From positions 10,442 through 74,441 of the forward strand of contig CAYLPJ010000030.1 of the NCBI GenBank assembly GCA_964385465.1: a stretch of 64,000 nucleotides of DNA, written 5' to 3'. The DNA is from CAYLPJ01 sp964385465 (GTDB taxonomy: Bacteria; Planctomycetota; Phycisphaerae; SM23-33). This document shows positions 55,075 to 63,633 of this stretch, piece by piece. The notes under the pieces were generated by a model. That model saw nothing but the letters and a program-made list of their open reading frames with translations. It did not search any database and was not told the origin of the DNA. A program made the translations under genes and the position numbers. Numbering within the stretch: position 1 is the first letter of the stretch; each line of letters begins with the position of its first letter.

Positions 55075-55849
55075 CCGGCCGGCCGGACGAGGGCTGTTTG
55101 ATCTCGCCGGACGCGTCGCGCTGGTCACCGGCTCCAGTCGCGGGCTCGGGCGGGTGCTTGCCGAAGGCCTGGCCGCCGCCGGGGCGACGGTCTGCCTCAA
55201 TGGCCGCGACGGCGACCGCCTCGCCGCCGCGGTGGATCAGCTCCGCCGGGACGGCCGCGATGCCTGCGGCGAGGCGTTCGACGCGACCGACCCCGCCGCG
55301 GTGGCCGAGGGCGTCGCCGGCCTGGAGGCCGCCGCCGGCCCGATCGACGTGCTGGTCAACAATGCGGGGATCAACCTCCGCGGGCCGCTGGCGACGGTCG
55401 AGCCCGAGCGATTCCGCGCCGTTCTCGAGACGAACCTGACCGCCCCGTTCCTTGTCGCCCGCGCGGTGGTGGGGGGCATGATCGAGCGGGGCGGCGGGAA
55501 GATCATCAACATCTGCTCGCTGATGAGCGAACTGGGGCGGGAGACGACCGGCCCCTACGCCGCCAGCAAGGGCGGGCTGAAGATGCTCACCCGCGCGATG
55601 GCGACCGAATGGGCCTCCAGCAACATCCAGGTCAACGCCATCGGCCCGGGGTACTTCGCCACGGAGATGACCCGGCCGCTGGTCGAGGACCCCGAGTTCA
55701 ACGCCTGGATTACCGCCCGCACCCCGGCCGGGCGGTGGGGTCGGCCCGAGGAGCTGATCGGCCCGGCCGTCTTCCTGGCGTCCGCCGCGTCCGACTTCGT
55801 CAACGGGCACGTGCTGTACGTCGACGGAGGAATTCTCGCGGCGATCTGA
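55067..55849 (+). CDS. short-chain dehydrogenase/reductase (gluconate 5-dehydrogenase-like)
   Basis: A 260-residue classical SDR. VALVTGSSRGLGRVLAEGL is the NAD(P) loop, VLVNNAGINLRGPL the NNAG, NICSLMSE supplies Ser and YAASKGGLKML the YxxxK. GYFATEMTRPL and VFLASAASDFVNGHVLYVDGG close the fold. Gluconate/2-keto-3-deoxygluconate dehydrogenases and 3-oxoacyl-ACP reductases share this pattern, so specificity is a guess. It starts 8 nt inside the preceding flavoprotein gene, implying translational coupling. Confidence 0.88.
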   Translation: MPDRPAGRGLFDLAGRVALVTGSSRGLGRVLAEGLAAAGATVCLNGRDGDRLAAAVDQLRRDGRDACGEAFDATDPAAVAEGVAGLEAAAGPIDVLVNNAGINLRGPLATVEPERFRAVLETNLTAPFLVARAVVGGMIERGGGKIINICSLMSELGRETTGPYAASKGGLKMLTRAMATEWASSNIQVNAIGPGYFATEMTRPLVEDPEFNAWITARTPAGRWGRPEELIGPAVFLASAASDFVNGHVLYVDGGILAAI

Positions 55850-55885
55850 AGGACCGGAAGACCGGTTTTTCGGCAATCCGGTCCT
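55850..55885. terminator. hairpin between convergent SDR and GreA genes
   Basis: AGGACCGG (55850-55857) pairs with CCGGTCCT (55878-55885), with a T-rich loop. No terminal T run, but it lies between convergent stops at 55849 and 55902. Confidence 0.42.
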
Positions 55886-55901
55886 CGGGTGATCCGGTGC
55901 T

Positions 55902-58091
55902 TCAGAATTCCGCGATGGCGATGGCGGCGATGGTGTAGTCGGCCTCGTTGCCCTCGATCTTCAGCGAGGCGGTATCCCCCTCGGCCTTGCCCAGCAGGGC
56001 CCGGGCCATCGCGGTCAGGTAGCTGTACCGCCGCCGCGCCAGGTCGGAGTCCCACGGGCCGAGAATGCTCACCTCCAGCTCGCTCTCGCCGTCGGCGCGG
56101 CGGAGCGTCACCTTCGTGCCGATGTTCACCACGTCCGTCTCGACCTCCTGGGGGTAGAGCACGCGGGCCTTGGTCAGCTCGTCCTGCATCTTGGCCTGGC
56201 GCTGCTGGAGCTTCCGCCGCTCCTCGACCGCGAACTGCCACTCGCTGTTCTCGCTGAGGTCCCCGAGGTCCGCCGCCGCGCCGATCGCGCGCGAGTTGGC
56301 CGGGATCGTCACCTCCACGAGCTCCTTCAGCTCCGCCTCGTAACGGTGCAGGCCCTCCTCGGTCGTGTAGAGGGTGTTCTCGTCCTCCCAGGGCAGGACC
56401 TTCTGCTTGAGGAACAGCCCGTAGAACTGCTCGCGGAGGATCTGCATCATGTCCGCGCGGACGGTCTCGGCCAGGCCGTCCGTCCGCTCGATGCGGCTCC
56501 TGACGATGCTCGCCATCGCCTCGTCGATGCCCGCGACCACCTCGCGGAAGCCCGCAAGGTCCCTCGCCGCGATCGCCGTGCGAAGCCGGCGCTGAATCTC
56601 CTTGCGGTCACGCCCCTCGGCCATCTGCATGTCGATGTCCAGGTCGTGCATGGCCTTGAGCATGCGGGTGAGCAGTTCGATCTTCGGCGGCGTGTCGGGG
56701 ACCGGCTCGGCCGGGTCCGACCACAGCCAGATCAGCAGATCGAGGTGCTCCAGCGGGTCGGCAAGGGCCCGTTGGGCCGCGCCGGCGAGGGCGTCTTCGC
56801 GCCCGGCGGCACGGAGCAGCCCGGCGATGCGGTCGAGCTGCCTGGCCGGGGCCAGGGGCAGGAGCTTCTCCAGGTGCTCCCCGCCGGTGTCGATGCCGGC
56901 CAGGGCCGCCAGCGCCGCCGGCCAGAGGGCTTCGTCCTCCAGGGCGGCGACGGTGGCGGCGGGGTTGCCGGCCTCGGAGAGCACGTCCGTCGGCGAGGGG
57001 TAGCTGCCTTCGGGGCGCCCGAAGCCCATCCCCTCGGCCGCCTCGATCCCAAGGGCCGCTACCAGCGCGTCGGCGGGGCGTTCGCGGCGGTAGGTCTGTG
57101 CCTGCTCGGCCAGGCGTTCGGCGAGCCCGCCGGCAAAGCCCGCGTCGGTCTCGACCTTCCGCTGCCGGGCCTCCCGGGCGTAGCGGCGCAGCAGATCGAG
57201 GGTCTCCTGCGGCGTGCGGGCGGTCTCGACGTCCGACGCCAGCTCGTCCTCCAGGCTGAGCCCCTCGGGATGGTAGACGAGGAACAGCGGATTGCGACCC
57301 TCGACGGTGAGCTTCTCGCTGCGTTTGGCGGCCGTGCGCGCCTTGGACCACCACTTGCTCCACTGTCCGGACTCGATGTAGCGGGGGACGAGCAGTTCCT
57401 TGAGCTCGACGGAATCGATGCGTCCTTCGTGGCTCTGGCAGACGCCGACGAGGACCGTGGCGGGCTCGGCGAGGAACAGTTCCTTGAGCCGCTCGGGGTC
57501 GCGGTGGCTGAGCACGCGGAAGTCGGTCTCGTCGATCTGCTCGAACTCATCGGCCAGTCGGCGGGGATCGAGGGTGAACAGCCCGTCGGCGAGGTCCTCC
57601 AGCTCGTACTCGCGAAGGGTCGGATCGAACCGCACCACCTGGGCGACCTGGTTGCGGAAGCGGTTGGCGACGTAGCAGCCGTCCTCGAGTGCCAGGCACA
57701 GGTCCAGCGTCGCGAACGCCCGGCGGGGGGTGGGCGCGTTCATCAGCTCCGAGGCCGCCACCAGGCCGTCGAACGCCTCCTTGTCCCCGTACACCTGGCG
57801 GTAGAGGTCCAGGGCCTGCTGGCGCAGCTCGGCGCTGAGGGGCATGGCCAGCGACAGGGCCTTGGCCAGCTCCAGCACCGTCGCCGGATCGTCGCGGTCC
57901 TTGCGCTCCTCCAGCAAGGTCCAGCCCAGCGTGTCGGCGAGGTCCTCGTTGCCGGTCTCCACCACGGCCGACAGCACCGCGGCGGCGAGCTCGGGGTCCA
58001 CGGCATCGGCCTCGCCGGCCTCCATCCAGACGGACTCGACCTCATCGGTCTGCCCGGCCTGGAGCCACTCTTTGATCTGCTCAAGGTTCAT
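55902..58091 (-). CDS. greA: GreA transcription elongation factor with giant N-terminal extension
   Basis: A 729-residue protein. The last 165 residues form the GreA unit: TEEGLHRYEAELKELVEV, the coiled-coil tip GDLSENSEWQF (610-620) with the acidic D611 and E614 needed for RNA cleavage stimulation in the RNA polymerase secondary channel, and the C-terminal FKBP-like domain (LGPWDSDLARRRYSYLTAMA). Residues 1-560 are helical, repeat-like and acidic, with no other known domain. Chlamydial GreA has a similarly long extension, so this is consistent with PVC-superphylum ancestry. The start is ATG 58091, where CCTATG is preceded by no strong SD. Confidence 0.9.
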   Translation of the reverse strand: MNLEQIKEWLQAGQTDEVESVWMEAGEADAVDPELAAAVLSAVVETGNEDLADTLGWTLLEERKDRDDPATVLELAKALSLAMPLSAELRQQALDLYRQVYGDKEAFDGLVAASELMNAPTPRRAFATLDLCLALEDGCYVANRFRNQVAQVVRFDPTLREYELEDLADGLFTLDPRRLADEFEQIDETDFRVLSHRDPERLKELFLAEPATVLVGVCQSHEGRIDSVELKELLVPRYIESGQWSKWWSKARTAAKRSEKLTVEGRNPLFLVYHPEGLSLEDELASDVETARTPQETLDLLRRYAREARQRKVETDAGFAGGLAERLAEQAQTYRRERPADALVAALGIEAAEGMGFGRPEGSYPSPTDVLSEAGNPAATVAALEDEALWPAALAALAGIDTGGEHLEKLLPLAPARQLDRIAGLLRAAGREDALAGAAQRALADPLEHLDLLIWLWSDPAEPVPDTPPKIELLTRMLKAMHDLDIDMQMAEGRDRKEIQRRLRTAIAARDLAGFREVVAGIDEAMASIVRSRIERTDGLAETVRADMMQILREQFYGLFLKQKVLPWEDENTLYTTEEGLHRYEAELKELVEVTIPANSRAIGAAADLGDLSENSEWQFAVEERRKLQQRQAKMQDELTKARVLYPQEVETDVVNIGTKVTLRRADGESELEVSILGPWDSDLARRRYSYLTAMARALLGKAEGDTASLKIEGNEADYTIAAIAIAEF

Positions 58092-58405
58092 AGGACGCGC
58101 ATCTTCGCATCTGCCCGCCCGCAAGTCCACCGCGTAGCCGCAACACGCGGCGCGACCGGCCCCCGGGAGAAATCGAGATTCCGCGCCGACAATTTGCCGC
58201 ATGCGGATATGAATCCTAGCCTCCCAATGGTTCGTCGCGAACGCGTGAGTCGCGGCGAGGCCGGCGGAGGGCCGGATCAGGCCCCCGCGAAAACGCAAGC
58301 AACCAGGAGGGTTCCGGCCGGATGCGAGGACTATCCGTCCGCGCCGGGCGACCCGAAGACCATCGCGAACGCCCGAAAGGGCACGAGTCTCAGGAGGCTC
58401 CGACC
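58092..58405. other. intergenic region between divergent greA and PEP-CTERM genes
   Basis: About 314 bp. I see TTGCCG (58194-58199) with TAGCCT 17 nt downstream as a weak plus-strand promoter candidate. There is an AGGAGG at 58304-58309 before an in-frame ATG at 58322, which would extend the PEP-CTERM protein by 28 residues without a signal peptide. A stem AACC/GGTT encloses that AGGAG. No riboswitch consensus could be matched with confidence. Confidence 0.4.
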
Positions 58406-59056
58406 ATGAAACGCATCCTCTCGATCAGCACACTTCTGACCATCGTCTTTTCCCTGGCCGCCCCGGCCGCCCACGCCGACATGATGACCTACGACGGGCT
58501 CGATCTCGTCGAAACGGTCAAGGTGCACGGCGACGGCCTGGTCTCCGACGGCAAGACCGTCTACGCCGGCCGCTACCTCTTCACCTACCAGGGCCGCCAG
58601 TACAAGTCCTTCTGCGTGGACCTCGATCACTGGGCGGGCACGACCGAGGTCAGCGAGGAATCCGTCAGCACCCTGCGCAACGGTGACATGGTGGCCTACC
58701 TCTACGAGACATACGCCTGGTCGGTCACCGACAAGACCTCCGCCGCCGCGCTGGGCGTGGCGATCTGGGAGACGCTCTACGAGACGCTCCCCGACGAGAG
58801 CGACCCGGACTTCGGCGCCGGCGACGGCAGCTTCTATATCACGAACAACGCCGGCGTCCGCGACACGGCCGACGGGTACCTGGCGACCCTCCCGGACAGC
58901 TACACGCCGATGCAGAACCTCGTGGTGCTGCATTCGCAGGACAAGCAGGACATGCTGATCGGCTCGCTGGGTGAGGTCCCCGAGCCGATGACCGCCGCGA
59001 TGCTTCTGCTGGCGACCCCGTTCGTGCTGCGTCGCCGCATGCGGCGAGCGAACTGA
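58406..59056 (+). CDS. PEP-CTERM sorted secreted protein with TED-like motif
   Basis: A 216-residue exported protein. Signal peptide 1-25 (MKRILSISTLLTIVFSLAAP), then a beta-rich domain in which SFCVDLDHWAG (Cys70) and AAALGVAIWETLYE (113-126) match the two halves of thioester-domain (TED)-type PEP-CTERM proteins. The Gln that would bond to the Cys is Gly117 here. The C-terminus is VPEPMTAAMLLLATPFVL plus RRRMRR, the PEP-CTERM anchor cleaved by exosortase. The ATG at 58406 has CAGGAGG 9 nt upstream. A terminator follows. No exosortase is in the window. Confidence 0.9.
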   Translation: MKRILSISTLLTIVFSLAAPAAHADMMTYDGLDLVETVKVHGDGLVSDGKTVYAGRYLFTYQGRQYKSFCVDLDHWAGTTEVSEESVSTLRNGDMVAYLYETYAWSVTDKTSAAALGVAIWETLYETLPDESDPDFGAGDGSFYITNNAGVRDTADGYLATLPDSYTPMQNLVVLHSQDKQDMLIGSLGEVPEPMTAAMLLLATPFVLRRRMRRAN

Positions 59057-59123
59057 CCCAATCCCCTCGCCTTCCCGGCGAATCAGGCTCATCACATCCC
59101 CCCACCCTCCCCACAGGCGCGAG

Positions 59124-59160
59124 GCGGGCCCGCTTGACCCACGGGCCCGTCTCACTTTTT
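59124..59160 (+). terminator. intrinsic terminator of the PEP-CTERM gene
   Basis: CGGGCCCG at 59125-59132 pairs with CGGGCCCG at 59142-59149 (9-nt loop), followed after TCTCAC by TTTTT at 59156-59160. It is the only clear hairpin with a T run in the window. Confidence 0.65.
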
Positions 59161-59164
59161 GCGC

Positions 59165-60391
59165 TCAGAACTCCAGCGGCAGCTCCACGCTCCTGCCCGT
59201 CCGCTGGGCCTTGCGCGCCAGCTCGTATGCCTCGTGGTACTGGTCGGCCACGACCTCCCAACCCACCACGTTGTCGAGGTACCGTTTGAGGTTCTCGCCC
59301 ATCCGCATGCGGGCGTCCTCGTTGCAGGCCAACTCGATGACGTGCCGCTTGAGCATCTCCTTGTTGGTGAACAGCACGCCGCCGCCGGACTCCAGCGTCT
59401 GGGCCGTCAGGCCCTCCATCGGGGCGGTCGTGATGTACGGCTTGTTCAGCGCGATGATTCGCGCCAGCGTGCCGGACTGCGTCTCGTCCGTGCTGGGCAG
59501 AACGATGAAGTCGCAGACCGCCATCATCTTGTAGTAGATGTCCCCCCGCGGCACGAACTCGTAGTAGTGGGCCAGGCCCTTGTTCTCCAGCAACTGGACC
59601 TCGGCCTTGTACTTCTCGTAGTCCCGCTTGTGATTCGGGTCGCGCATCGTCCCGGCGGCGAGAAGGTCCCACCCTTGCCCGGTCCGCTCCTTGACGGCCT
59701 GGTGGATCTCCTCCCACATGCTGGTGAGGATGTCCCATCGCTTGTTGGACTGGATCCACCCGATGAGCCCGACGAGGTGCTCGGACAGGTGCGGCGCCTC
59801 CTCCAGGCCCAGTTCCTCGCGGAGCTCGACGACCTCGGCGAGGCTGTACCGCTTGTCGCTGCGCGCCCCGTGCGGGACCACCAGGATGTTCCGCGGCGTC
59901 GGCCAGCCCTTGCCCGAGAAGTTCCAGTCCAGCCGCCACTTCTGGTAGTGGCACTTGAACAGCACCACGTCGGCGCGCTGGCACATCTGGAAGATGAAGT
60001 CGGCCTCGAACTCCGTCAGGCGCCCGTGGACGGTATGGGGCTCGACGATGGTGGGCACGTCGCCGATGGCGTCGAGCAGGTCGAGGAACCCCTCGTTGCC
60101 GTCGCCGTGCCCCCGCTCGTCGCGGTACTCGTACAGCCCGTACTCGTGCTCGATGTGCACGGCGTAGGGCTTGAGCTCGTGGACCTTCTCGGCCACGGGA
60201 CGCCACCACCGGCGGTCGGAGACGTCGATGATCGGGTGGACGCCGTCGCCCTCGCCGTCGGTGTGGCTGATGACCAGCACGTCCCGGTTGGGGTGGCGGG
60301 CCTGAACGAACTCCCGTGCTTCCTCGCAGAAAGTGCCAATTCCACAAAGACGTGGGGGATAACTACTTATCATTACGATCGGACTTGGCAT
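59165..60391 (-). CDS. GT4-type glycosyltransferase
   Basis: A 408-residue glycosyltransferase of GT-B fold. SSYPPRLCGIGTFCEEAREF is the N-terminal strand, VVLFKCHYQKW and VPHGARSDKRYS are central, LVGLIGWIQSNKRW begins the donor domain, and PSTDETQSGTLARIIALNKP carries the acidic motif (DETQSGTL, similar to EGFGLP-type donor sites). GGAAG precedes the ATG at 60391, which lies 29 nt inside the end of the preceding gene. A second ATG at 60373 has no SD. With the longer GT4 gene it forms a coupled pair for exopolysaccharide or glycan synthesis. Confidence 0.9.
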   Translation of the reverse strand: MPSPIVMISSYPPRLCGIGTFCEEAREFVQARHPNRDVLVISHTDGEGDGVHPIIDVSDRRWWRPVAEKVHELKPYAVHIEHEYGLYEYRDERGHGDGNEGFLDLLDAIGDVPTIVEPHTVHGRLTEFEADFIFQMCQRADVVLFKCHYQKWRLDWNFSGKGWPTPRNILVVPHGARSDKRYSLAEVVELREELGLEEAPHLSEHLVGLIGWIQSNKRWDILTSMWEEIHQAVKERTGQGWDLLAAGTMRDPNHKRDYEKYKAEVQLLENKGLAHYYEFVPRGDIYYKMMAVCDFIVLPSTDETQSGTLARIIALNKPYITTAPMEGLTAQTLESGGGVLFTNKEMLKRHVIELACNEDARMRMGENLKRYLDNVVGWEVVADQYHEAYELARKAQRTGRSVELPLEF

Positions 60392-62765
60392 GCTTCTTCC
60401 TGCGCTTGGGGGATGCGGTTACGGCCTCATCGTCGCCGTCGTCTTCGGCGGCGGGGGAATCACTAGGTTTATCGGCAGGGCCTTTGCCCAACGTTTGCTC
60501 CATTTCCAGCTCCTGCATCAGCAGCAGGCTCATCAGCCACGCCAGTGTGCTCTCGGCGCTCTGGTTCTCGTTGACGCGGTCGGCGTGAAGGCCCTCGCAG
60601 CAGCCGCCGGTCGTGAAGTCGTACAGCGGCTTCCGCAGATCGTTGTCCCCCAGAAACCAGTTCAACGCCCGCCGGGCGTGCTCGATCCAATGCCGCTCGC
60701 GGGTCACGTGGTAGGCCTCGATGCACGCGTCGATCAAGGCATGGGCCTCGATCGGCTGCTGGTCGAAGGCCGCCGGCTTCTGCCCGCGAACGTACCACCC
60801 GTTTGTCCCGATGATGGTAAGGCACCCGCCCTCGCTCGTCTGCGTCTCCAGCAGCCAGTTCAGCGCCTTCTTGCCCACCTCGATCATGTCCGGGCGGTTC
60901 ATCCACTTGCCGCTCATCAGCAGCGCGTGCGGCAGTTTGGCGTTGGCGTAGGTCACCACGTCCTCGCACCAGGGCCAGTCCTCTTCCATCGTCTGCGTGA
61001 AGTGCTCCAGCAGGCGCTCGGCCAGTTGGGCGCGGTGGCGGCGGGCCTCGCTGTCGCCCCCGAAGCGGCACAGGTAGGCCTGGATGCCAAGGATCACCAA
61101 CGCCCACGCGCGCGGCGAGGAAAACTCCTCCACCACGTCCAGACCGCGGTGAAACAGCTCGCTGGCCAACGCGATCGCCGACTGGTTCGGCCCGGCCGCG
61201 ACGCACGTCCCCAGACCCCACAGCGCCCGGCCGTGGCAGTCCTCGCTGCCGGGCATGTCCGCCCACGCCCGATCGTAGTGCATGTGGTTGCGGAAGCGGC
61301 CCGTCTCCTCGTCCATGGCGTGGGCGAGGAAGCCCAGGTACGTCTGGAGCAGCCCCAGGACCGACTCGTCCCGGGACTGCTGCCAGTGCTTGGTCGTCAC
61401 CATCAGCGCCCGGGCGTTGTCGTCGGTCGTATACCCGCCCGTACGGTTGGGGGTGGCGTAGCGGCCGTGCTGGAGCAGCCCCGTGTCGTCGGTCATCACC
61501 CGAAGGTGCCGCAGGTCCACCTCCGGCAGCTCCTCGCCCTTGATCGGCTGGGTCGGGCCCGGGGCCGGCATCACGGCCGTCCGCTGCCGCTCCACCCACG
61601 CCTCGCGGGCCTCGGCGAACAGGTCGAGGTAGTCCTGGGCGACGCGTTTCCAGATCATCTTGCGGCAGTAGTCGTAGGCCCGTTTGCGCATCACGTGGCG
61701 CTCGGGCTCGTCGCGCAGCAGCTCGACGATGGCCTCGGCGATCTCGTCGGAATCGCGGAAGCCCGTGAGCCGGCCTCGGCCGTCGGCGAGCATCTCCACG
61801 GCGTACCAGTATTTCGTCGAGACGGTCGCCTTGCCCGCGCCCAGCGCGTAGGCCAGCGTGCCCGAGGTGATCTGGGCCTCCCCGAGATACGGCGTGACGT
61901 ACAGGTCGGCGGCGCCGATGAACTCGCAGAGCTCCTCGATGTCCACGAACCGATCGTGGAAGATCACGTGATCGGTCAGCCCCAGTTCGGCGACCTGGCG
62001 GACGAGCCCGTTGCGGTAGGTTTCCCCGCTGTCCCGCTTGACGTGCGGGTGCGTGGCGCCCAGGACGATGTAGACGATCTCCGGGAACTCCTTGACCACT
62101 TCCGGCAGCGCGCCGATGGCGTACTCGATGCCCTTGCCGGGGCTCAGCAGGCCGAAGGTCAGCATCACCTTCCGACCCATCACGCCGAACTGGTCCTTGT
62201 AGTAGTTCGGGTCGATGAACGGAACGTCCGGGATGCCGTGGGGAATCATCGCCACCTTCTCCGGCGGGATGGCGTACACGTCGTCCAATATGTCCTTGGC
62301 CAGGTCGCTCATCACCACCATGCGGTCGCTCAGGCGACCGATCTCCTCCAGAACGGTCTGCTGCTCCTCCGTCGGGTCCTGGAGAACCGTGTGCAGCGTG
62401 GTCACCAGCGGGCGGCGGAGCCGGCGGAGCGTCGCAAGGATGTGCGAGCCGCACGTACCCCCGTAGATGCCGTATTCGTGCTGCATGCATACCGCCGAGA
62501 CCTGGTTGATGTTCAGGAACTCCGCCGCCATGCGGTAGTCCGCCTGCGTGTTCTGCCGCACCTCGAAACGCACCCGCTCGGGGTAGCCGTACCCCTCCGG
62601 TACGTCGTTCATCGCCAGGGCGAAAACGTCGTGGTCGGCGCCGCTCTGGGTCGCGACCGCCTTGGCGAGGTCCGTGGTGAACGTCGCGATGCCGCAGCGG
62701 CGCGGCACGTAGTTGCCCACGAACGCGATCGGGGACTTCTTCGGAAACGGATGTGGCTCAGGCAT
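60363..62765 (-). CDS. bifunctional GT4 glycosyltransferase with C-terminal alpha/alpha-toroid domain
   Basis: An 800-residue protein. Residues 1-400 are a GT4 glycosyltransferase (FVGNYVPRRCGIATFTTDLA, FGLLSPGKGIEYAIGALPEV, PYLGEAQITSGTLAYALGAG). Residues 420-760 form an alpha/alpha toroid like those of glycan hydrolase-related domains found next to GT4/GH130 mannan genes (TNRTGGYTTDDNARALMV, EDCHGRALWGLGTC, SGKWMNRPDMIEVGKKALNW). The C-terminal tail is acidic then basic. It is coupled to the shorter GT4 by a 29-nt overlap. No GH130 is nearby. Promoter at 62832-62860. Confidence 0.87.
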   Translation of the reverse strand: MPEPHPFPKKSPIAFVGNYVPRRCGIATFTTDLAKAVATQSGADHDVFALAMNDVPEGYGYPERVRFEVRQNTQADYRMAAEFLNINQVSAVCMQHEYGIYGGTCGSHILATLRRLRRPLVTTLHTVLQDPTEEQQTVLEEIGRLSDRMVVMSDLAKDILDDVYAIPPEKVAMIPHGIPDVPFIDPNYYKDQFGVMGRKVMLTFGLLSPGKGIEYAIGALPEVVKEFPEIVYIVLGATHPHVKRDSGETYRNGLVRQVAELGLTDHVIFHDRFVDIEELCEFIGAADLYVTPYLGEAQITSGTLAYALGAGKATVSTKYWYAVEMLADGRGRLTGFRDSDEIAEAIVELLRDEPERHVMRKRAYDYCRKMIWKRVAQDYLDLFAEAREAWVERQRTAVMPAPGPTQPIKGEELPEVDLRHLRVMTDDTGLLQHGRYATPNRTGGYTTDDNARALMVTTKHWQQSRDESVLGLLQTYLGFLAHAMDEETGRFRNHMHYDRAWADMPGSEDCHGRALWGLGTCVAAGPNQSAIALASELFHRGLDVVEEFSSPRAWALVILGIQAYLCRFGGDSEARRHRAQLAERLLEHFTQTMEEDWPWCEDVVTYANAKLPHALLMSGKWMNRPDMIEVGKKALNWLLETQTSEGGCLTIIGTNGWYVRGQKPAAFDQQPIEAHALIDACIEAYHVTRERHWIEHARRALNWFLGDNDLRKPLYDFTTGGCCEGLHADRVNENQSAESTLAWLMSLLLMQELEMEQTLGKGPADKPSDSPAAEDDGDDEAVTASPKRRKKHAKSDRNDK

Positions 62766-62831
62766 CGGATCGGATCCTCCGGCCGGCTACGGGACAAGTC
62801 CTCGGGCTGCCTGCCCGCGGGACGTAGGCGC

Positions 62832-62860
62832 ATTGTACGGCCCGCGCGGCCGACACTCAA
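62832..62860 (-). promoter_or_regulatory. promoter of the glycosyltransferase pair
   Basis: Minus strand TTGAGT (62860-62855), 17-nt spacer, TACAAT (62837-62832). Leader about 59 nt. Confidence 0.58.
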
Positions 62861-62970
62861 GCCATCGAGGGCCGCCGTTCGGCGCCCCTCCGCCGCCGGC
62901 TGGCGGGCGATTCCGGGCCCTCGCGCCGCGAACCCGGCGACCTGAAATGCGCCCCCACGCGAGAAAACTG

Positions 62971-62999
62971 TGGCGACCATTGTGTGGAATGTCTATACT
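62971..62999 (+). promoter_or_regulatory. promoter of the HARE/histone-like gene
   Basis: TGGCGA (62971-62976), 17-nt spacer, TATACT (62994-62999). The region around it is less GC-rich than its surroundings. Leader about 98 nt. Confidence 0.5.
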
Positions 63000-63103
63000 C
63001 ATGTCGTGTATTGTGTCGAAAGACTGTAGCTGGAGAACCCACCCGTTTGCCGCGGCCCCATTCGGTTTGGGGTGCCGGGATAACGAAGAAGCAGGAGAAG
63101 AGA

Positions 63104-63568
63104 ATGCCCCCCAGGAAGACCGACATGAGCATCCAGGAACTGCGCCGTGCCCTCGCCGCGAAGGAGCGCCAACTGGAGAAGCTCGCCGCACGACGCGAGA
63201 AGCTCCTGGCCTCGCTGGCGGACGTCGACGAGGAAATCGCCTCCCTCGGCGGTGCCGCCGCGCCCCCCGCCGCCAAGCCCGGCCGCAAGAAGCCCGGCCC
63301 CAAGCCCAAGGCGAAGAAGGCCAAGAAGGCGAAGGCGTCGAAGAAGGCCGGCCGGAAGAAACGCGGCGGCGGCAAGGCGCTCGGCGACGTGCTGGCCAAC
63401 ATCCTGGCCGACGCGCCGGACGGGATCCGCGTCAAGAACGCGATGAACGAGGCCCTCAAGGCCGGCTACAAGACCAACGCGAAGGATTTCTACGGCATCG
63501 TTGCCGCAGCCCTGCGCGACGATGAGCGCTTCACGAAGGTCAAGCGAGGCGTCTACAAGCTCGCCTAG
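63104..63568 (+). CDS. histone H1-like protein with C-terminal HARE-HTH domain
   Basis: A 154-residue protein. Residues 8-46 are a coiled coil (QELRRALAAKERQLEKLAAR), 58-90 a Lys/Ala/Pro-rich basic tail like histone H1/HctB (AKPGRKKPGPKPKAKKAKKA), and 91-154 a winged-helix HARE domain (ALGDVLANILADAPDGIRV, then DFYGIVAAALRDDERFTKV, KRGVYKLA). HARE domains link to DNA-modification and chromatin proteins, and basic tails bind DNA non-specifically, so a nucleoid-associated role is likely. CAGGAGAAG precedes the ATG at 63104. A strong hairpin region follows. Confidence 0.85.
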   Translation: MPPRKTDMSIQELRRALAAKERQLEKLAARREKLLASLADVDEEIASLGGAAAPPAAKPGRKKPGPKPKAKKAKKAKASKKAGRKKRGGGKALGDVLANILADAPDGIRVKNAMNEALKAGYKTNAKDFYGIVAAALRDDERFTKVKRGVYKLA

Positions 63569-63633
63569 CGCCTTCGCAGCCCCGGCCGCACCCCACGGGG
63601 GCCTGCCGCCGGGAAAAAACCAACGCATCGCGG

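Larger units (their letters stand above)
62766..63103. other. divergent intergenic region holding two promoters
   Basis: About 338 bp between the GT4 pair and the HARE protein gene. It contains the minus-strand promoter at 62832-62860 and the plus-strand promoter at 62971-62999 described separately. Otherwise I see no RNA gene or reading frame that I can support. Confidence 0.5.

Noticed and set aside
58270..58330. Possible c-di-GMP (GEMM-like) or other riboswitch before the PEP-CTERM gene
   Set aside because: Short bits such as ACGCAAGC and AACC/GGTT look suggestive, but the conserved core, the tetraloop receptor and the P1 pairing cannot be assembled.
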